Positions 47,429-56,119 are shown, counted from the first letter of the stretch. The stretch: 64,000 bases of DNA from Paraburkholderia sp. D15 (GCF_029910215.1 NZ_CP110396.1:3100001-3164000); one strand, 5' to 3'. Program-made: numbers and translations. Notes: generated from the sequence alone by a model not told the origin.

Positions 47429-47438
47429 TGTCTATACA
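47429..47438 (+). promoter_or_regulatory. TGT-N4-ACA operator-like site 2
   Basis: TGTCTATACA, the exact reverse complement of the site at 47272, 148 bp away in the divergent region between the permease and the sigma-54 activator. A regulator dimer pair could loop the DNA between them. Confidence 0.4.
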
Positions 47439-47575
47439 AGATCGCCGCGGCACTTCATCGATCGAGCATTAAATTTGGTTAACGCTTGCCTTAATCAGTG
47501 CCACACCGCGTATGATCGACGGTCCTCACCGTTTCCCGCGCGCTTGCCGCAAACCAGTCAACGTCGACCTACACC

Positions 47576-48931
47576 ATGAAGGCCATTACGCGGCGCGTCA
47601 TCTATCTCACCCGCGATCCCTCGCCGGATCTGCTCGCCAGCTTCGCCGCGCGCGACTGGCGCGTCGAAGTCATCGGCTCGGTGCAGGAAGTGCGGCAGGT
47701 CATGCAGGACGGCGCGCTGGCAGGCGGGCTGATCGATTTCTCCAGCGTGTACGACGCGCGCGACGTGGCCATGCTCGAAGCGTGCCTCGCCCTACCGACC
47801 ATCGGCTGGGTCGCGATGGCGCAAGCCGCGCAATTCGACGACGCGAATGCGCGCCGCCTCGTGCGCGACTACTGCTTCGACTACATCACGTTGCCGGCGG
47901 CGGATGCGCGCATCGTCGACACCGTCGGTCACGCGTGCGGGATGATCTCGCTCGGCGAGCCCGCGCACCTCGATACGTCGACGGCCGAAGGCGACATGAT
48001 CGGCACCTGCGAAGCGATGCTCGCGCTGTTCCGCGCGATCCGCAAAGTGGCGACCACCGAAGCGCCGGTGTTCATCGCCGGCGAATCCGGCACCGGCAAG
48101 GAGCTGACCGCCGCCGCGATTCACGCGCGTTCGCCACGCCGCAAAGCGCCGTTCGTCGCGATCAATTGCGGCGCGATTCCGGTGCATCTGTTGCAATCCG
48201 AACTGTTCGGCTACGAGCGCGGCGCGTTCACCGGCGCGAATCAGCGCAAGGTCGGGCGTGTCGAAGCGGCGAACGGCGGCACCTTGTTTCTCGATGAAAT
48301 CGGCGACCTGCCGTTCGAAAGCCAGGCGAACCTGCTGCGCTTTCTGCAGGAGGCGACGATCGAACGTCTGGGCGGTCAGGGGTCGATCGGCGTGGACGTG
48401 CGGATCATCTGCGCGACGCACGTCGATATGGAGGCGGCGATCGAGGCCGGACGTTTTCGCGCGGACCTGTACCACCGTTTATGCGTGCTGCGGATCGACG
48501 AGCCGCCGTTGCGCGCGCGCGGCAAGGACATCGAACTGCTCGCGCTATACACGCTGGACCGCTATCGCAAGGATGCGAGCCGGCGCGTGTACGGTTTTTC
48601 GCCCGATGCGATCACGGCGATGCATCAATACGACTGGCCGGGCAACGTACGCGAGTTGATCAACCGCGTGCGCCGCGCGATCGTGATGTCGGAGGGGCGC
48701 ACCATCAGCGCGGAAGATCTCGAACTGGCGAGCTTCGCGACCTCGCTGCCGGTCACGCTCGCGCAGGCGCGCGAGAGTGCGGAACGCCAGGCGATCGAAC
48801 TGGCGCTGTTGCGTCATCGCGGCCGTCCGGGCGATGCCGCGCGCGAACTCAGCATTTCACGCGCGACGCTATACCGTTTGCTGTCGGCGCATGGCATGCG
48901 CGATGGCGTGGATAGCGAAACGCGCGTCTGA
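47576..48931 (+). CDS. VpsR-like sigma-54-type transcriptional activator
   Basis: Regulator of 451 aa. Residues 1-130 form a receiver-like N-terminal domain of VpsR type. The AAA+ domain has Walker A GESGTGKE at 169-176, the sigma-54 contact loop GAFTGA at 216-221, and GGTLFLDEIGDLP as Walker B. A Fis-type HTH (AARELSISRATLYRLL) lies near the C-terminus. VpsR relatives respond to cyclic di-GMP and activate exopolysaccharide and biofilm genes in Vibrio and Burkholderia. The glycosyltransferase-like gene downstream fits that theme. The start ATG has no strong ribosome-binding site. Confidence 0.88.
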   Translation: MKAITRRVIYLTRDPSPDLLASFAARDWRVEVIGSVQEVRQVMQDGALAGGLIDFSSVYDARDVAMLEACLALPTIGWVAMAQAAQFDDANARRLVRDYCFDYITLPAADARIVDTVGHACGMISLGEPAHLDTSTAEGDMIGTCEAMLALFRAIRKVATTEAPVFIAGESGTGKELTAAAIHARSPRRKAPFVAINCGAIPVHLLQSELFGYERGAFTGANQRKVGRVEAANGGTLFLDEIGDLPFESQANLLRFLQEATIERLGGQGSIGVDVRIICATHVDMEAAIEAGRFRADLYHRLCVLRIDEPPLRARGKDIELLALYTLDRYRKDASRRVYGFSPDAITAMHQYDWPGNVRELINRVRRAIVMSEGRTISAEDLELASFATSLPVTLAQARESAERQAIELALLRHRGRPGDAARELSISRATLYRLLSAHGMRDGVDSETRV

Positions 48932-49035
48932 CCTGGGCGCACGTTGCGGCTGCGCGCGACGTGCATCGCCGGTAGTACATCGGGCGCGTGCGTCGGCATG
49001 TATCGCACTTCGCCAGTAACTTGTTCACAACCCAT

Positions 49036-49058
49036 CAATAATCGATCCGCAATTATTG
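49036..49058. promoter_or_regulatory. AT-rich inverted repeat upstream of glycosyltransferase-like gene
   Basis: Seven-bp perfect arms (CAATAAT and ATTATTG) separated by 9 bp in the 352-bp region between the activator and the next gene, about 225 bp upstream of the latter. It is in the right place for an activator or repressor site; nothing else in this spacer is recognisable. Confidence 0.35.
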
Positions 49059-49283
49059 CGTAAAGCTTCTGCTTAGAAAGTCGATAGATAGTTTCGGGTT
49101 AACTCTCGCTGGTTTTTGGCGGAAGTGCGCCGCCGGGACGTGAAACGATTGTGCATACCTGAGACCTGCGCGGCACGCGCGGACTGGTTTCTTCACCGTG
49201 CCGCCTGCTGAAGTTCGACCGCTGGACAGGCACGGCAGCGCTGGAAAAAGCGAACCGTCTCTCACATTTGAGTGAGGAGCAAC

Positions 49284-50258
49284 GTGAAACTTTTTCCTTG
49301 CACGCTCGTGTACCTGGATGAGGACGCGGCACCGGGGCCGAACTCGACGAATCGCGATCCGCTGTCGTACGTGACGCAGGCGCTCTGCCTGAACAACAGT
49401 TTGCGGCGGGTTGGTTTGCCGATGTTGACGATCGTCACGAATGCCCCCGAACGGGTTGCGCAGCGTTTTGCCGGCACGCCGCCGGAGCATTGGCCGGCGG
49501 TGACGAAGCTGGCCGCGACGATCGAGTTACCGAAGAACATGCCGTTCTACGCGGCGCACTTCAAGCTCGACCTGATGGACCAGGTTGCCGCGAGCCTTCC
49601 TGACGACACGATGATGCTGTTGCTGGATGCCGACATGGTGGCGCTCTTGCCGCTCGATCGCAGCCTGATCGACCGTTGCGCGGAGGCGGGAATTGGTGCA
49701 TTCGACATTTCCGACCAGGTGTTCCCGGCATACGGCAGCGAAAGCGTGGTAGCGGATCTGGAGATCGTCGCGGACCGTCGCTTACGCAATCCGCGCTGGT
49801 ACGGCGGCGAGTTTCTGCTGGCGACACCGGCATCGCTGCGGCGTCTCGTGCCGCGCGCGCGAGCGTATTACGCGCGATATCTGAGCGAGAGCGCGCGCCT
49901 CGAACATCACGGCGACGAAGCATTCATTTCGGCCGCGCTCAACACGCTGGTCGACGAAGGCCAGCCGCTGGTGGAGGTAGGCGCCTATCAGGCGGTGGGT
50001 CGCCATTGGGCGGGCAACAACTATCGCGACGTCCGCTGGTTCCGTTGCTGTTCGTTCGTCCATTTACCGGGCGGCAAAGCATTACTTGAACGCGAGGCCC
50101 GCTTCGTCGATTTCGCTCCGGACCGTTTCTGGCGTCACTTACGAGTCGCGCATTTGCGTGGCCGCGCGCGCCACGCACTCAAACGAATCGCGCGCGTCCT
50201 CAACTGCAGCCGCCTCGCGATGTGGTCGGCATTTGCGATACGAGGCGCCAAGGGATAA
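49284..50258 (+). CDS. Glycosyltransferase-like protein (nucleotide-sugar fold)
   Basis: Protein of 324 aa. It has a GT-A-like start (beta strand, then LCLNNSLRRVGLPMLTIVTNAP), and a central LLLDADMVAL gives the DxD-type metal-binding motif expected for nucleotide-sugar transferases. LEHHGDEAFISAALN later resembles GT8-like substrate loops. No signal peptide; the C-terminal 50 residues are Arg-rich. The start GTG at 49284 is chosen because AGGAG lies five bases upstream; an upstream GTG at 49272 is alternative. It is downstream of a VpsR-like activator, suggesting a polysaccharide or surface-glycan role. The assignment is by motif only. Confidence 0.6.
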   Translation: MKLFPCTLVYLDEDAAPGPNSTNRDPLSYVTQALCLNNSLRRVGLPMLTIVTNAPERVAQRFAGTPPEHWPAVTKLAATIELPKNMPFYAAHFKLDLMDQVAASLPDDTMMLLLDADMVALLPLDRSLIDRCAEAGIGAFDISDQVFPAYGSESVVADLEIVADRRLRNPRWYGGEFLLATPASLRRLVPRARAYYARYLSESARLEHHGDEAFISAALNTLVDEGQPLVEVGAYQAVGRHWAGNNYRDVRWFRCCSFVHLPGGKALLEREARFVDFAPDRFWRHLRVAHLRGRARHALKRIARVLNCSRLAMWSAFAIRGAKG

Positions 50259-50339
50259 AAGAACTGGCGGCGCGCGCAATCCACCAGCGCGCCACGACGA
50301 GACAAAACCCAGACACAGAAAAGCGCCGCGATCGCCGCA

Positions 50340-50462
50340 ACGAAAAAAAACGGCAACGAAAAAACGGCGAGGAAAAAACGGCGAGGAAAAAACGGCGAGG
50401 AAAAAACGGCGAGGAAAAAACGGCGAGGAAAAAAGAACGGCGAGGAAAAAAGAACGGCAACG
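50340..50462. repeat. Purine-rich 14-bp tandem repeat array
   Basis: Five to six near-identical copies of a 14-bp unit (core GGCGAGGAAAAAAC) with diverged flanking copies containing GGCAACGA or an extra AG. It begins about 80 bp after the glycosyltransferase-like stop. The unit is not a multiple of three and the strand is almost all purine outside the CGG cores. It is non-coding. Confidence 0.85.
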
Positions 50463-50589
50463 AAGCCCGGTTTTTGCGGAACCCGGGGGCGCGCGAAGCG
50501 CCGCCGAAAGAATGATTGCTGTGTCACGAGCGTGGAGTGTGCGAGAGCACGGATTCCAGATGCACCACTACGGTAGCTGCGCGAGGAGC

Positions 50590-50733
50590 CCGCTTATGAG
50601 CTAGCGGTGTGAAGCGGCTTTCTCTGCTTACTCTCTTTGCCGCCGGCAAAGAGAGTAAGTGCCGCCCCGCACAGGGGCAACGCCAATAGACCAAACCCGC
50701 ATGAAAACGAAAACAAAAACAAAAACAAAAAAA
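50590..50733. repeat. Hairpin-bearing intergenic element, probable dispersed repeat
   Basis: A perfect 15-bp hairpin (50627-50641 with 50645-50659, core CTCTCTTTGCC) is followed by a second small stem (GCCCC/GGGGC, 50664-50678), then an (AAAAC)n tract from 50701. From memory, closely similar TTTGCCGCCGGCAAAG-containing intergenic sequences recur in Paraburkholderia and Burkholderia genomes, so it is probably one copy of a dispersed element. It lies between convergent genes and may also act as a bidirectional terminator. Confidence 0.55.
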
Positions 50734-50740
50734 CCAACCC

Positions 50741-51520
50741 TCAACCCACCTCATCAGCAAAAAACCCAAGATACCGAAGGTGCCCATGAGCCATCGGATC
50801 AAAAACCCGCCCGTAGGCCCCAACCGACAGCAAAGTCTGCACAGTAACCGCCCGATTCGAAACAAACCGCCACGTCGTGGCCAAATCACCAACCTCCACG
50901 ACAGCACCCTCACGCACAACCTGAATCGCCGAGCGAAGCACATCACTATCGGGCGCATAAACCACAAACCCTTCATTAGCGAGCGCAGCCTCATCGACCC
51001 CCAGCACCTCACACAACCGCACCCGGGCCACTGCCTCTCTCTCACTCGCCCGCCGGGATTCCCCAACCAGCTCCCGAGTGGTCTCATCGACCAGCACCCC
51101 ATGCCGCAGCAAAGCCCCATGCTGCCAGGCCTCAGGCGGACACTGCTTATTCTCAGGCGCCAACGCCACGAACGGATTAATCTCCGCCGGATAGATACGG
51201 CAAACCATCGGCCGCTCAGCATAAATCCGGCACCGCATATCCGCGCCCAGATTCGGGCAAGGCCCCGCAAACGCCCCGACCAGCAACACCGACACCCGCA
51301 CCGGCAGCGTGCCGCTCATCGCCGCGGCCGAGCGCGCTTTCTTGTACGCAGCTTGCTCATTGCCGGGCTCAGGCTCGACCGGCCATGGAATCGCCTCGCA
51401 CAGCAGTTCCATACGCCCGCCACGCGCAAGCCACGCATCGGCCTCGTCGAGCGTCAGCGGCAGGCGCAGATCGTGGCAGCACTTGCCGCAGGCCGTACAT
51501 TCGAAGTTGATGTCATCCAC
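50741..51520 (-). CDS. YkgJ-family cysteine-cluster protein
   Basis: Protein of 259 aa with the YkgJ/UPF0153 metal-cluster signature: CTACGKCC at residues 8-15, then CPNLG, CRIYAERPMVCRIYP, and a later cysteine. Eight or so cysteines in the first 130 residues suggest a Zn or Fe-S site. The remaining C-terminal region is unassigned, a longer tail than the shortest family members. Function is unknown. It is convergent with the glycosyltransferase-like gene, with repeats in between. Confidence 0.85.
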   Translation of the reverse strand: MDDINFECTACGKCCHDLRLPLTLDEADAWLARGGRMELLCEAIPWPVEPEPGNEQAAYKKARSAAAMSGTLPVRVSVLLVGAFAGPCPNLGADMRCRIYAERPMVCRIYPAEINPFVALAPENKQCPPEAWQHGALLRHGVLVDETTRELVGESRRASEREAVARVRLCEVLGVDEAALANEGFVVYAPDSDVLRSAIQVVREGAVVEVGDLATTWRFVSNRAVTVQTLLSVGAYGRVFDPMAHGHLRYLGFFADEVG

Positions 51521-52311
51521 CCTGGGTTCCCTTAAAAAAGTCGAAGTCGTGCTTAGTCGGGATGGGCGCGAAATTCTGACAGTACCGTGGTAGCCGCATT
51601 GTGCCGCGCGCGGATTTCTGCGAGCTTTCGGCGCTGCAAGCGGCGGCCGGCGCGCCGGCCCCGACGCTCTCGACCATGCGTCGCAATTCGACCGTTATCC
51701 GCACGCGCGCGATGAACTCACTGGCTAGTTCAAATCAAATCAAAATAAACGAAGCGAAGTGAGTGAGGAGAAGAGCAATAAATCCTGCGCGTGCGCAAAT
51801 AGCACATTCATCCGGAAATAAAAAATCAATTTTTCTCGCGGAAGCAATCCGCAGTGCGCGATTAGCGATCAATTAACCGTCATTAGAGGATTAACTCTCG
51901 AGATTACCTAATGCATTCGACATGCATACACTCCGCAATGCAGCATGAAATATTTTGAAAGAAAGTTGACATGGGAATGTTTGTCAAACTAGGCTACGCA
52001 CTGTCGTGAAAAGTGCTGCCGCTTTGAACCGCCTGCCCGCAGACGTAGATAAACCGTGGCTGTGCCGGTTGTGTGGATGAGCGGCATCACGCTCAGGAAA
52101 ACGGTTGAAGCCGTCATTCCGAAAGCATCGTATTAACCCTAAGTCGTCATTCAAAAATCAGCCGTCAGTGCTGAGGCGGTAACACGCCCCTATATTCTCG
52201 CCAGCAATTCGGTGCTGGTGCGGGAGACCTTTTTCGCTGAAAAAACAGAGAGACACAGCTCAAGTACTCAACGCACTTTTTCATACCGATATTGTCAGTC
52301 GAGGATTAATA
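51521..52311. other. Long AT-rich intergenic region
   Basis: 791 bp with no convincing gene. The stretch 51601-51762 holds a GTG-initiated open frame of about 50 codons with initial GC-rich third positions (VPRADFCELSALQAAAG start) that then drifts into A/T-rich codons; it could be a gene remnant. The rest, 51720-52000, is markedly A/T-rich. A TTGACA-containing promoter candidate is annotated separately. Confidence 0.5.
51966..51995 (+). promoter_or_regulatory. Candidate sigma-70 promoter with overlapping inverted repeat
   Basis: A perfect -35 (TTGACA, 51966-51971) is followed after 18 bp by a weak -10 (TAGGCT). TTGACA also pairs with TGTCAA at 51982-51987 as an inverted repeat over the spacer, a possible operator. 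It is about 320 bp upstream of the aminopeptidase. Confidence 0.35.
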
Positions 52312-54489
52312 ATGCGTATAAATTTCCGATTGCAGATTCAGTGCCTCGCGCTTGCCGCCACCGCGGCGCTCGCGGCGTGCGGCGGCGGCAGCGACAGTTC
52401 GCCGTCGCTCAGCAGCAAGGCCGCCCAGGCGCCGGCCGCGGCGTCCAACTCGGCGCTGACGCCGCCGGCCGCGCCGATCGTCGCGGATACGTCGATCGAC
52501 AAGACCGTGAAGCCGGTCGAGTTGCCGGACACCGTCACGCCGGTCAACTACAAGCTGTGGTTCAGGCCGAACCCGGCGCTGTCCTCGTTCGACGGCCGCG
52601 CCGACGTGCAGATCAAGGTGCAGAAAGCGGTCAACGCGATCACGATCGCGGGCCACCGCATCAAGTTCACCAACGGCACGATCACGCTTCAGCCGGGCAA
52701 CATCCAGCTGATCGCCACGCCGCAGGACGAGGGCGACTTCTACCAGTTGCGCCCCGTCAGCGGTCAGATCGCCGCCGGCAACTACTCGCTGCATATGGAG
52801 TGGAGCGGCATCATCAACTTCAAGACTTACGACGATCCGGTCGCGAAGACCGGCGGCAGTTGCGGCAACGATCCCTACCCGGGTTGCTCCGCCGCCGAGG
52901 GCGTGTTCCGCGTCGATCTGAAGTCGACCGACGGCACCACCAGCGGCGCGATTCTCACGCAGGGCGAGACGAACCTGTCGCGCCAGTGGTTCCCCGGCTG
53001 GGACGAGCCGGCGTTCCGGCCGACCTACGAGGTCAGCGCGGAAGTCCCGCAGAACTGGAACGTCGTGTCGAACGCGGCGGAGAAGCCGGCGGTCAACGTC
53101 GGCAGCGGCTACAAGCTGGTGTCGTTCGAGAAGACCCCGCCGATGCCGTCGTATCTGCTGTTCTTCGGCGGCGGCCAGTTCGACATTCTCGAGGACGATT
53201 TCACGAGCCCGTTGCCGGACGGCAAGGGTCTGCATCTGCGTATCTTCACGCCGCCGGGCATGCGTGACTGGGCCAAACCGGCGATGCAGCAGACCAAGCA
53301 GGCGCTCGATTACTACTATCGCTACACCGGCATTCCGCTGCCGCTCACCAAGTTCGACACGGTCGCCGCGAACGATGCGTTCAAGGAGCAGAAGGACCTG
53401 AACTTCGGCGGCATGGAGAACTGGGGCGCGATTCTGGAATTCGCCGACGACATCCTGCCGGCCCCGGGCACGCCGATGTCCGACTACGGCGTCACGGTGC
53501 TCACCCACGAAGCCGCGCACCAGTGGTTCGGCGACCTCGTGACGACCGACTGGTGGGACGACGTGTGGCTCAACGAGTCGTTCGCGACGTTCTTCGAGAA
53601 CAAGACCAAGGTGCGTTTCTTCCCGGACCGCTTCAGCCTGGTCGACGACGTGAAGAACAAGTACGCGGTGATCAACGCCGATCTGAAGTCGACCTCGTTC
53701 CCGGTGCAGCCGAACTTCAACGGCTGGGCGTCGAACGACTTCGTGCTGAGCGCGAGCGCGTTCACGTACGACAAGGGCGGCCATGTGCTGAAGATGCTGG
53801 AGAACTACCTCGGCGAAGACGTGCTGCGCAAGGGGCTGCAATCGTACCTGGCCGACTACTCGTTCGGCAACGGCACGCCGAAGCGTCTGTGGGACGAACT
53901 GTCGAAGGCGAGCGGCCAGCCGGTCGGACCGATCGGCGACAGCTTCGTGCGGCAAACCGGGGTACCGTTGATCTCGCTCGATACCCAGTGCGATCTGACC
54001 ACCAACCAGACCGTCGTCACGCTGAAACAGTCGCCGTTCCCGAACCAGAATCAGTATCCGGGTACGCAGTGGACCGTTCCGCTGACGCTCGCCTACGGCG
54101 ACGGCCTCGTGTCGCGCAAGACGATCGCGCTGAAGGACGCGCAGACCCAGGTGCGACTGAACGGCTGTTCCGCGGTGCTCGCCGATCCGAGCGGTCTCGA
54201 CTACTACGTGACCAATTACAGCAACGCCGCGTGGAGTCAGTTGCTCGCGCAGGGCAGCGCGCTGCAGGACCCGGTGCGTCTGACGAGCCTGCAACTGGAG
54301 GCGAAGCTGCTGGTGAAGAACGGTCTGGCCGATCCGTCGCGTGCGACCAGCATCGGTTCGCTGAGCCCGGCCGCCACGCCGCTCGCGCGTCAGTTGCTGA
54401 TGACGGCGCCGACCACGCAATCGCTGCGTCCGGCGATCCGCTATCAAGGCAAGTTCCGTCTGAAGCCGCAGGCGCTGCAGGCGCAATGA
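52312..54489 (+). CDS. M1-family metallopeptidase lipoprotein (aminopeptidase N-like)
   Basis: Zinc aminopeptidase of 725 aa exported as a lipoprotein (lipobox LAAC, Cys at residue 23). A Ser/Ala-rich linker to about residue 65 is followed by the M1 N-terminal beta domain. The exopeptidase motif appears as GGMEN (366-370). The zinc site is HEAAH at 399-403, with third ligand E422 in NESFATFF. It lacks the full ERAP C-terminal domain, ending with a shorter beta/helix segment. It probably trims peptides in the periplasm or at the outer membrane. It is monocistronic, followed by a hairpin. Confidence 0.92.
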   Translation: MRINFRLQIQCLALAATAALAACGGGSDSSPSLSSKAAQAPAAASNSALTPPAAPIVADTSIDKTVKPVELPDTVTPVNYKLWFRPNPALSSFDGRADVQIKVQKAVNAITIAGHRIKFTNGTITLQPGNIQLIATPQDEGDFYQLRPVSGQIAAGNYSLHMEWSGIINFKTYDDPVAKTGGSCGNDPYPGCSAAEGVFRVDLKSTDGTTSGAILTQGETNLSRQWFPGWDEPAFRPTYEVSAEVPQNWNVVSNAAEKPAVNVGSGYKLVSFEKTPPMPSYLLFFGGGQFDILEDDFTSPLPDGKGLHLRIFTPPGMRDWAKPAMQQTKQALDYYYRYTGIPLPLTKFDTVAANDAFKEQKDLNFGGMENWGAILEFADDILPAPGTPMSDYGVTVLTHEAAHQWFGDLVTTDWWDDVWLNESFATFFENKTKVRFFPDRFSLVDDVKNKYAVINADLKSTSFPVQPNFNGWASNDFVLSASAFTYDKGGHVLKMLENYLGEDVLRKGLQSYLADYSFGNGTPKRLWDELSKASGQPVGPIGDSFVRQTGVPLISLDTQCDLTTNQTVVTLKQSPFPNQNQYPGTQWTVPLTLAYGDGLVSRKTIALKDAQTQVRLNGCSAVLADPSGLDYYVTNYSNAAWSQLLAQGSALQDPVRLTSLQLEAKLLVKNGLADPSRATSIGSLSPAATPLARQLLMTAPTTQSLRPAIRYQGKFRLKPQALQAQ

Positions 54490-54538
54490 CCCGCGCGACC
54501 TGATGCGCCGACTCGAGTCGGCGTATCGGCGCCGCTCA

Positions 54539-54576
54539 AAACGGCCCGCGTCGTGATGCCACGATGCGGGCCGTTT
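54539..54576 (+). terminator. Terminator hairpin after aminopeptidase gene
   Basis: An 11-bp perfect stem (AAACGGCCCGC with its complement), extended by a partly paired inner stem, starts 50 bp after the stop. The T-run is only the three T of the stem plus GT, so efficiency is uncertain. Confidence 0.65.
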
Positions 54577-54749
54577 GTCGTTGCGGCGGCAACGGATCTC
54601 GACCGCCCGGCCTCCAGGGGAAACGCCAGGCTTCGCATGAAGTTGGAATAAAACCGACACCTCGGCGGTCATGCGTGACGAACCGAGTCGCGAGACCCGC
54701 GGGATGACCCCGCAGTCCGTTCGCGATTCCTTACTCCGAGGTGGTCATC

Positions 54750-55694
54750 ATGTCGTCACAACATCCGGTCGACGCGTCACGTCGCCACGCGCTCAAATGC
54801 CTGGCGTTCGGCGGCGTGGGCACCGTGTTCATGCTCGCGGGCGGCGTCCTCGCGCCGATGGACCTGGCGCTCGCCGCCGACGCGAAAACGTCCGCGGGCG
54901 CGCACGGCGTGCCGCTCTTTCTGCAGATCAGCGACTCGCACATCGGCTTCAACAAGGAGGCCAACCCGGATGTCGCGGGCACGCTGAAGCAGACCATCGA
55001 CTACGTCAACGCGATGCCGGTCAAACCGGCGCTCACGCTGCACACCGGCGACATCACGCATCTGTCGCGGCCCGCCGAATTCGATCTCGCCGCGCAATTG
55101 ATGTCGGGCCTGACGATTCCCGAACTGCACACCGTGCCGGGCGAACACGACGTGACCGACGGCACCGGCAGCGAATACTTCAGCCGCTTCGGCCAGGCAT
55201 CGGACAACAAGGGCTACTACAGCTTCGATCACCAGGGCGTACATTTCGTCGCGCTCGTCAACGTGATGCATTTCAAGCCGAACGGTCTCGGCGGTCTCGG
55301 CGACGAACAACTCGCGTGGCTGGAAAACGATCTGAAGGGCCGCTCATCGAGCACGCCGATCGTCGTGTTCGCGCATATGCCGATGTGGACCATCTACGAA
55401 CCGTGGGGCTGGGGCACGGGCGACGCGGGGCAGGCGATGAGCTACCTGCAGCGCTTCGGCTCGGTGACCGTGCTCAATGGGCACATTCATCAGATCGTGT
55501 CGAAGGTGGAGGGGAACATCACGTTTCATACCGCGCGCTCGACAGCGTATCCGCAGCCGACGGCAGGCAATGGCCCCGGACCGGGACCGCTGACGGTGGC
55601 CAGCGATCAGTTGCCGAAGATGCTCGGCGTCACCAGTATCCGCGTTGCACGCCATCCGCTGAAAGCGACGCTCGACGATACGACGCTGGTTTGA
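54750..55694 (+). CDS. Tat-exported metallophosphoesterase
   Basis: Calcineurin-like phosphoesterase of 314 aa with a twin-arginine signal (SRRHALK, residues 10-16, then a hydrophobic stretch ending in LALAAD). Metal-site motifs in order are SDSHIG, TGDITH, GEHD, AHMPMW and NGHIHQ. The usual GNHE/GNHD asparagine is replaced by Glu in GEHD. The ATG at 54750 has GAGG eight bases upstream. It is followed by a small cupredoxin gene 44 bp later in what looks like a two-gene operon. A folded, metal-loaded periplasmic enzyme fits Tat export; the substrate is unknown. Confidence 0.87.
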   Translation: MSSQHPVDASRRHALKCLAFGGVGTVFMLAGGVLAPMDLALAADAKTSAGAHGVPLFLQISDSHIGFNKEANPDVAGTLKQTIDYVNAMPVKPALTLHTGDITHLSRPAEFDLAAQLMSGLTIPELHTVPGEHDVTDGTGSEYFSRFGQASDNKGYYSFDHQGVHFVALVNVMHFKPNGLGGLGDEQLAWLENDLKGRSSSTPIVVFAHMPMWTIYEPWGWGTGDAGQAMSYLQRFGSVTVLNGHIHQIVSKVEGNITFHTARSTAYPQPTAGNGPGPGPLTVASDQLPKMLGVTSIRVARHPLKATLDDTTLV

Positions 55695-55738
55695 ACCGTC
55701 GGGTTCGAACCGGACTTCCCACGATCAGGAGATCAGTC

Positions 55739-56098
55739 ATGCCTATTCCTCAACTTATCCGCCGCGTGTCGAATGTCGTGTTCGTCGGCGTGCGCATCGC
55801 CGCGGCCTCGTGCGCGCTGTCCATGCTGCACGCGCACGTGCATGCGCAAACGCCCGACAACGTGGTCATCAAGAACTTCATGTTCATGCCGATGGCGATG
55901 ACCGTCAAAGCCGGCTCGACCGTGACGTGGAAAAACCTCGACGGCGAGCCGCATACCGTGGTCAACGACGCGGGGCTGTTCCGTTCGGCCGCGCTCGATC
56001 AGAACGAAACCTATCAGTTCAAGTTCGACAAGCCCGGTGTCTACAAGGTGTTCTGCGGCATTCATCCGACCATGAAAGAAACGATTACGGTCGAGTAA
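55739..56098 (+). CDS. Periplasmic cupredoxin (plastocyanin/amicyanin-like)
   Basis: Small blue-copper-type protein of 119 aa with a signal peptide ending VHAQT. The copper ligands are visible as H (EPHTVV), C, H and M in FCGIHPTMK, the amicyanin/pseudoazurin spacing. NVVIKNFMFMPMAMTVKAGSTVTWKN-type strands precede it. AGGAG lies eight bases before the ATG. It is the second gene after the metallophosphoesterase and likely carries electrons or copper in the periplasm. Confidence 0.9.
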   Translation: MPIPQLIRRVSNVVFVGVRIAAASCALSMLHAHVHAQTPDNVVIKNFMFMPMAMTVKAGSTVTWKNLDGEPHTVVNDAGLFRSAALDQNETYQFKFDKPGVYKVFCGIHPTMKETITVE

Positions 56099-56119
56099 AT
56101 AAGTGCGGATGAAAGCACG

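Noticed and set aside
49228..49243. Possible sigma-54 (-24/-12) promoter before the glycosyltransferase-like gene
   Set aside because: GGCAC and GC spacing fit, but the TT of the -12 element and first T of the -24 are missing; too weak to annotate.
50340..50462. CRISPR array
   Set aside because: The units are 14 bp and directly adjacent with no unique spacers, and no cas gene is near.
50524..51270. Long minus-strand frame spanning the hairpin element and the YkgJ gene
   Set aside because: It is a shadow of the YkgJ-family gene extended through the repeat element; the real frame carries the cysteine signature.
51601..51762. Short GTG-initiated frame in the long AT-rich spacer
   Set aside because: Coding bias fades after about 40 codons and no ribosome-binding site is visible; mentioned only as a possible remnant.
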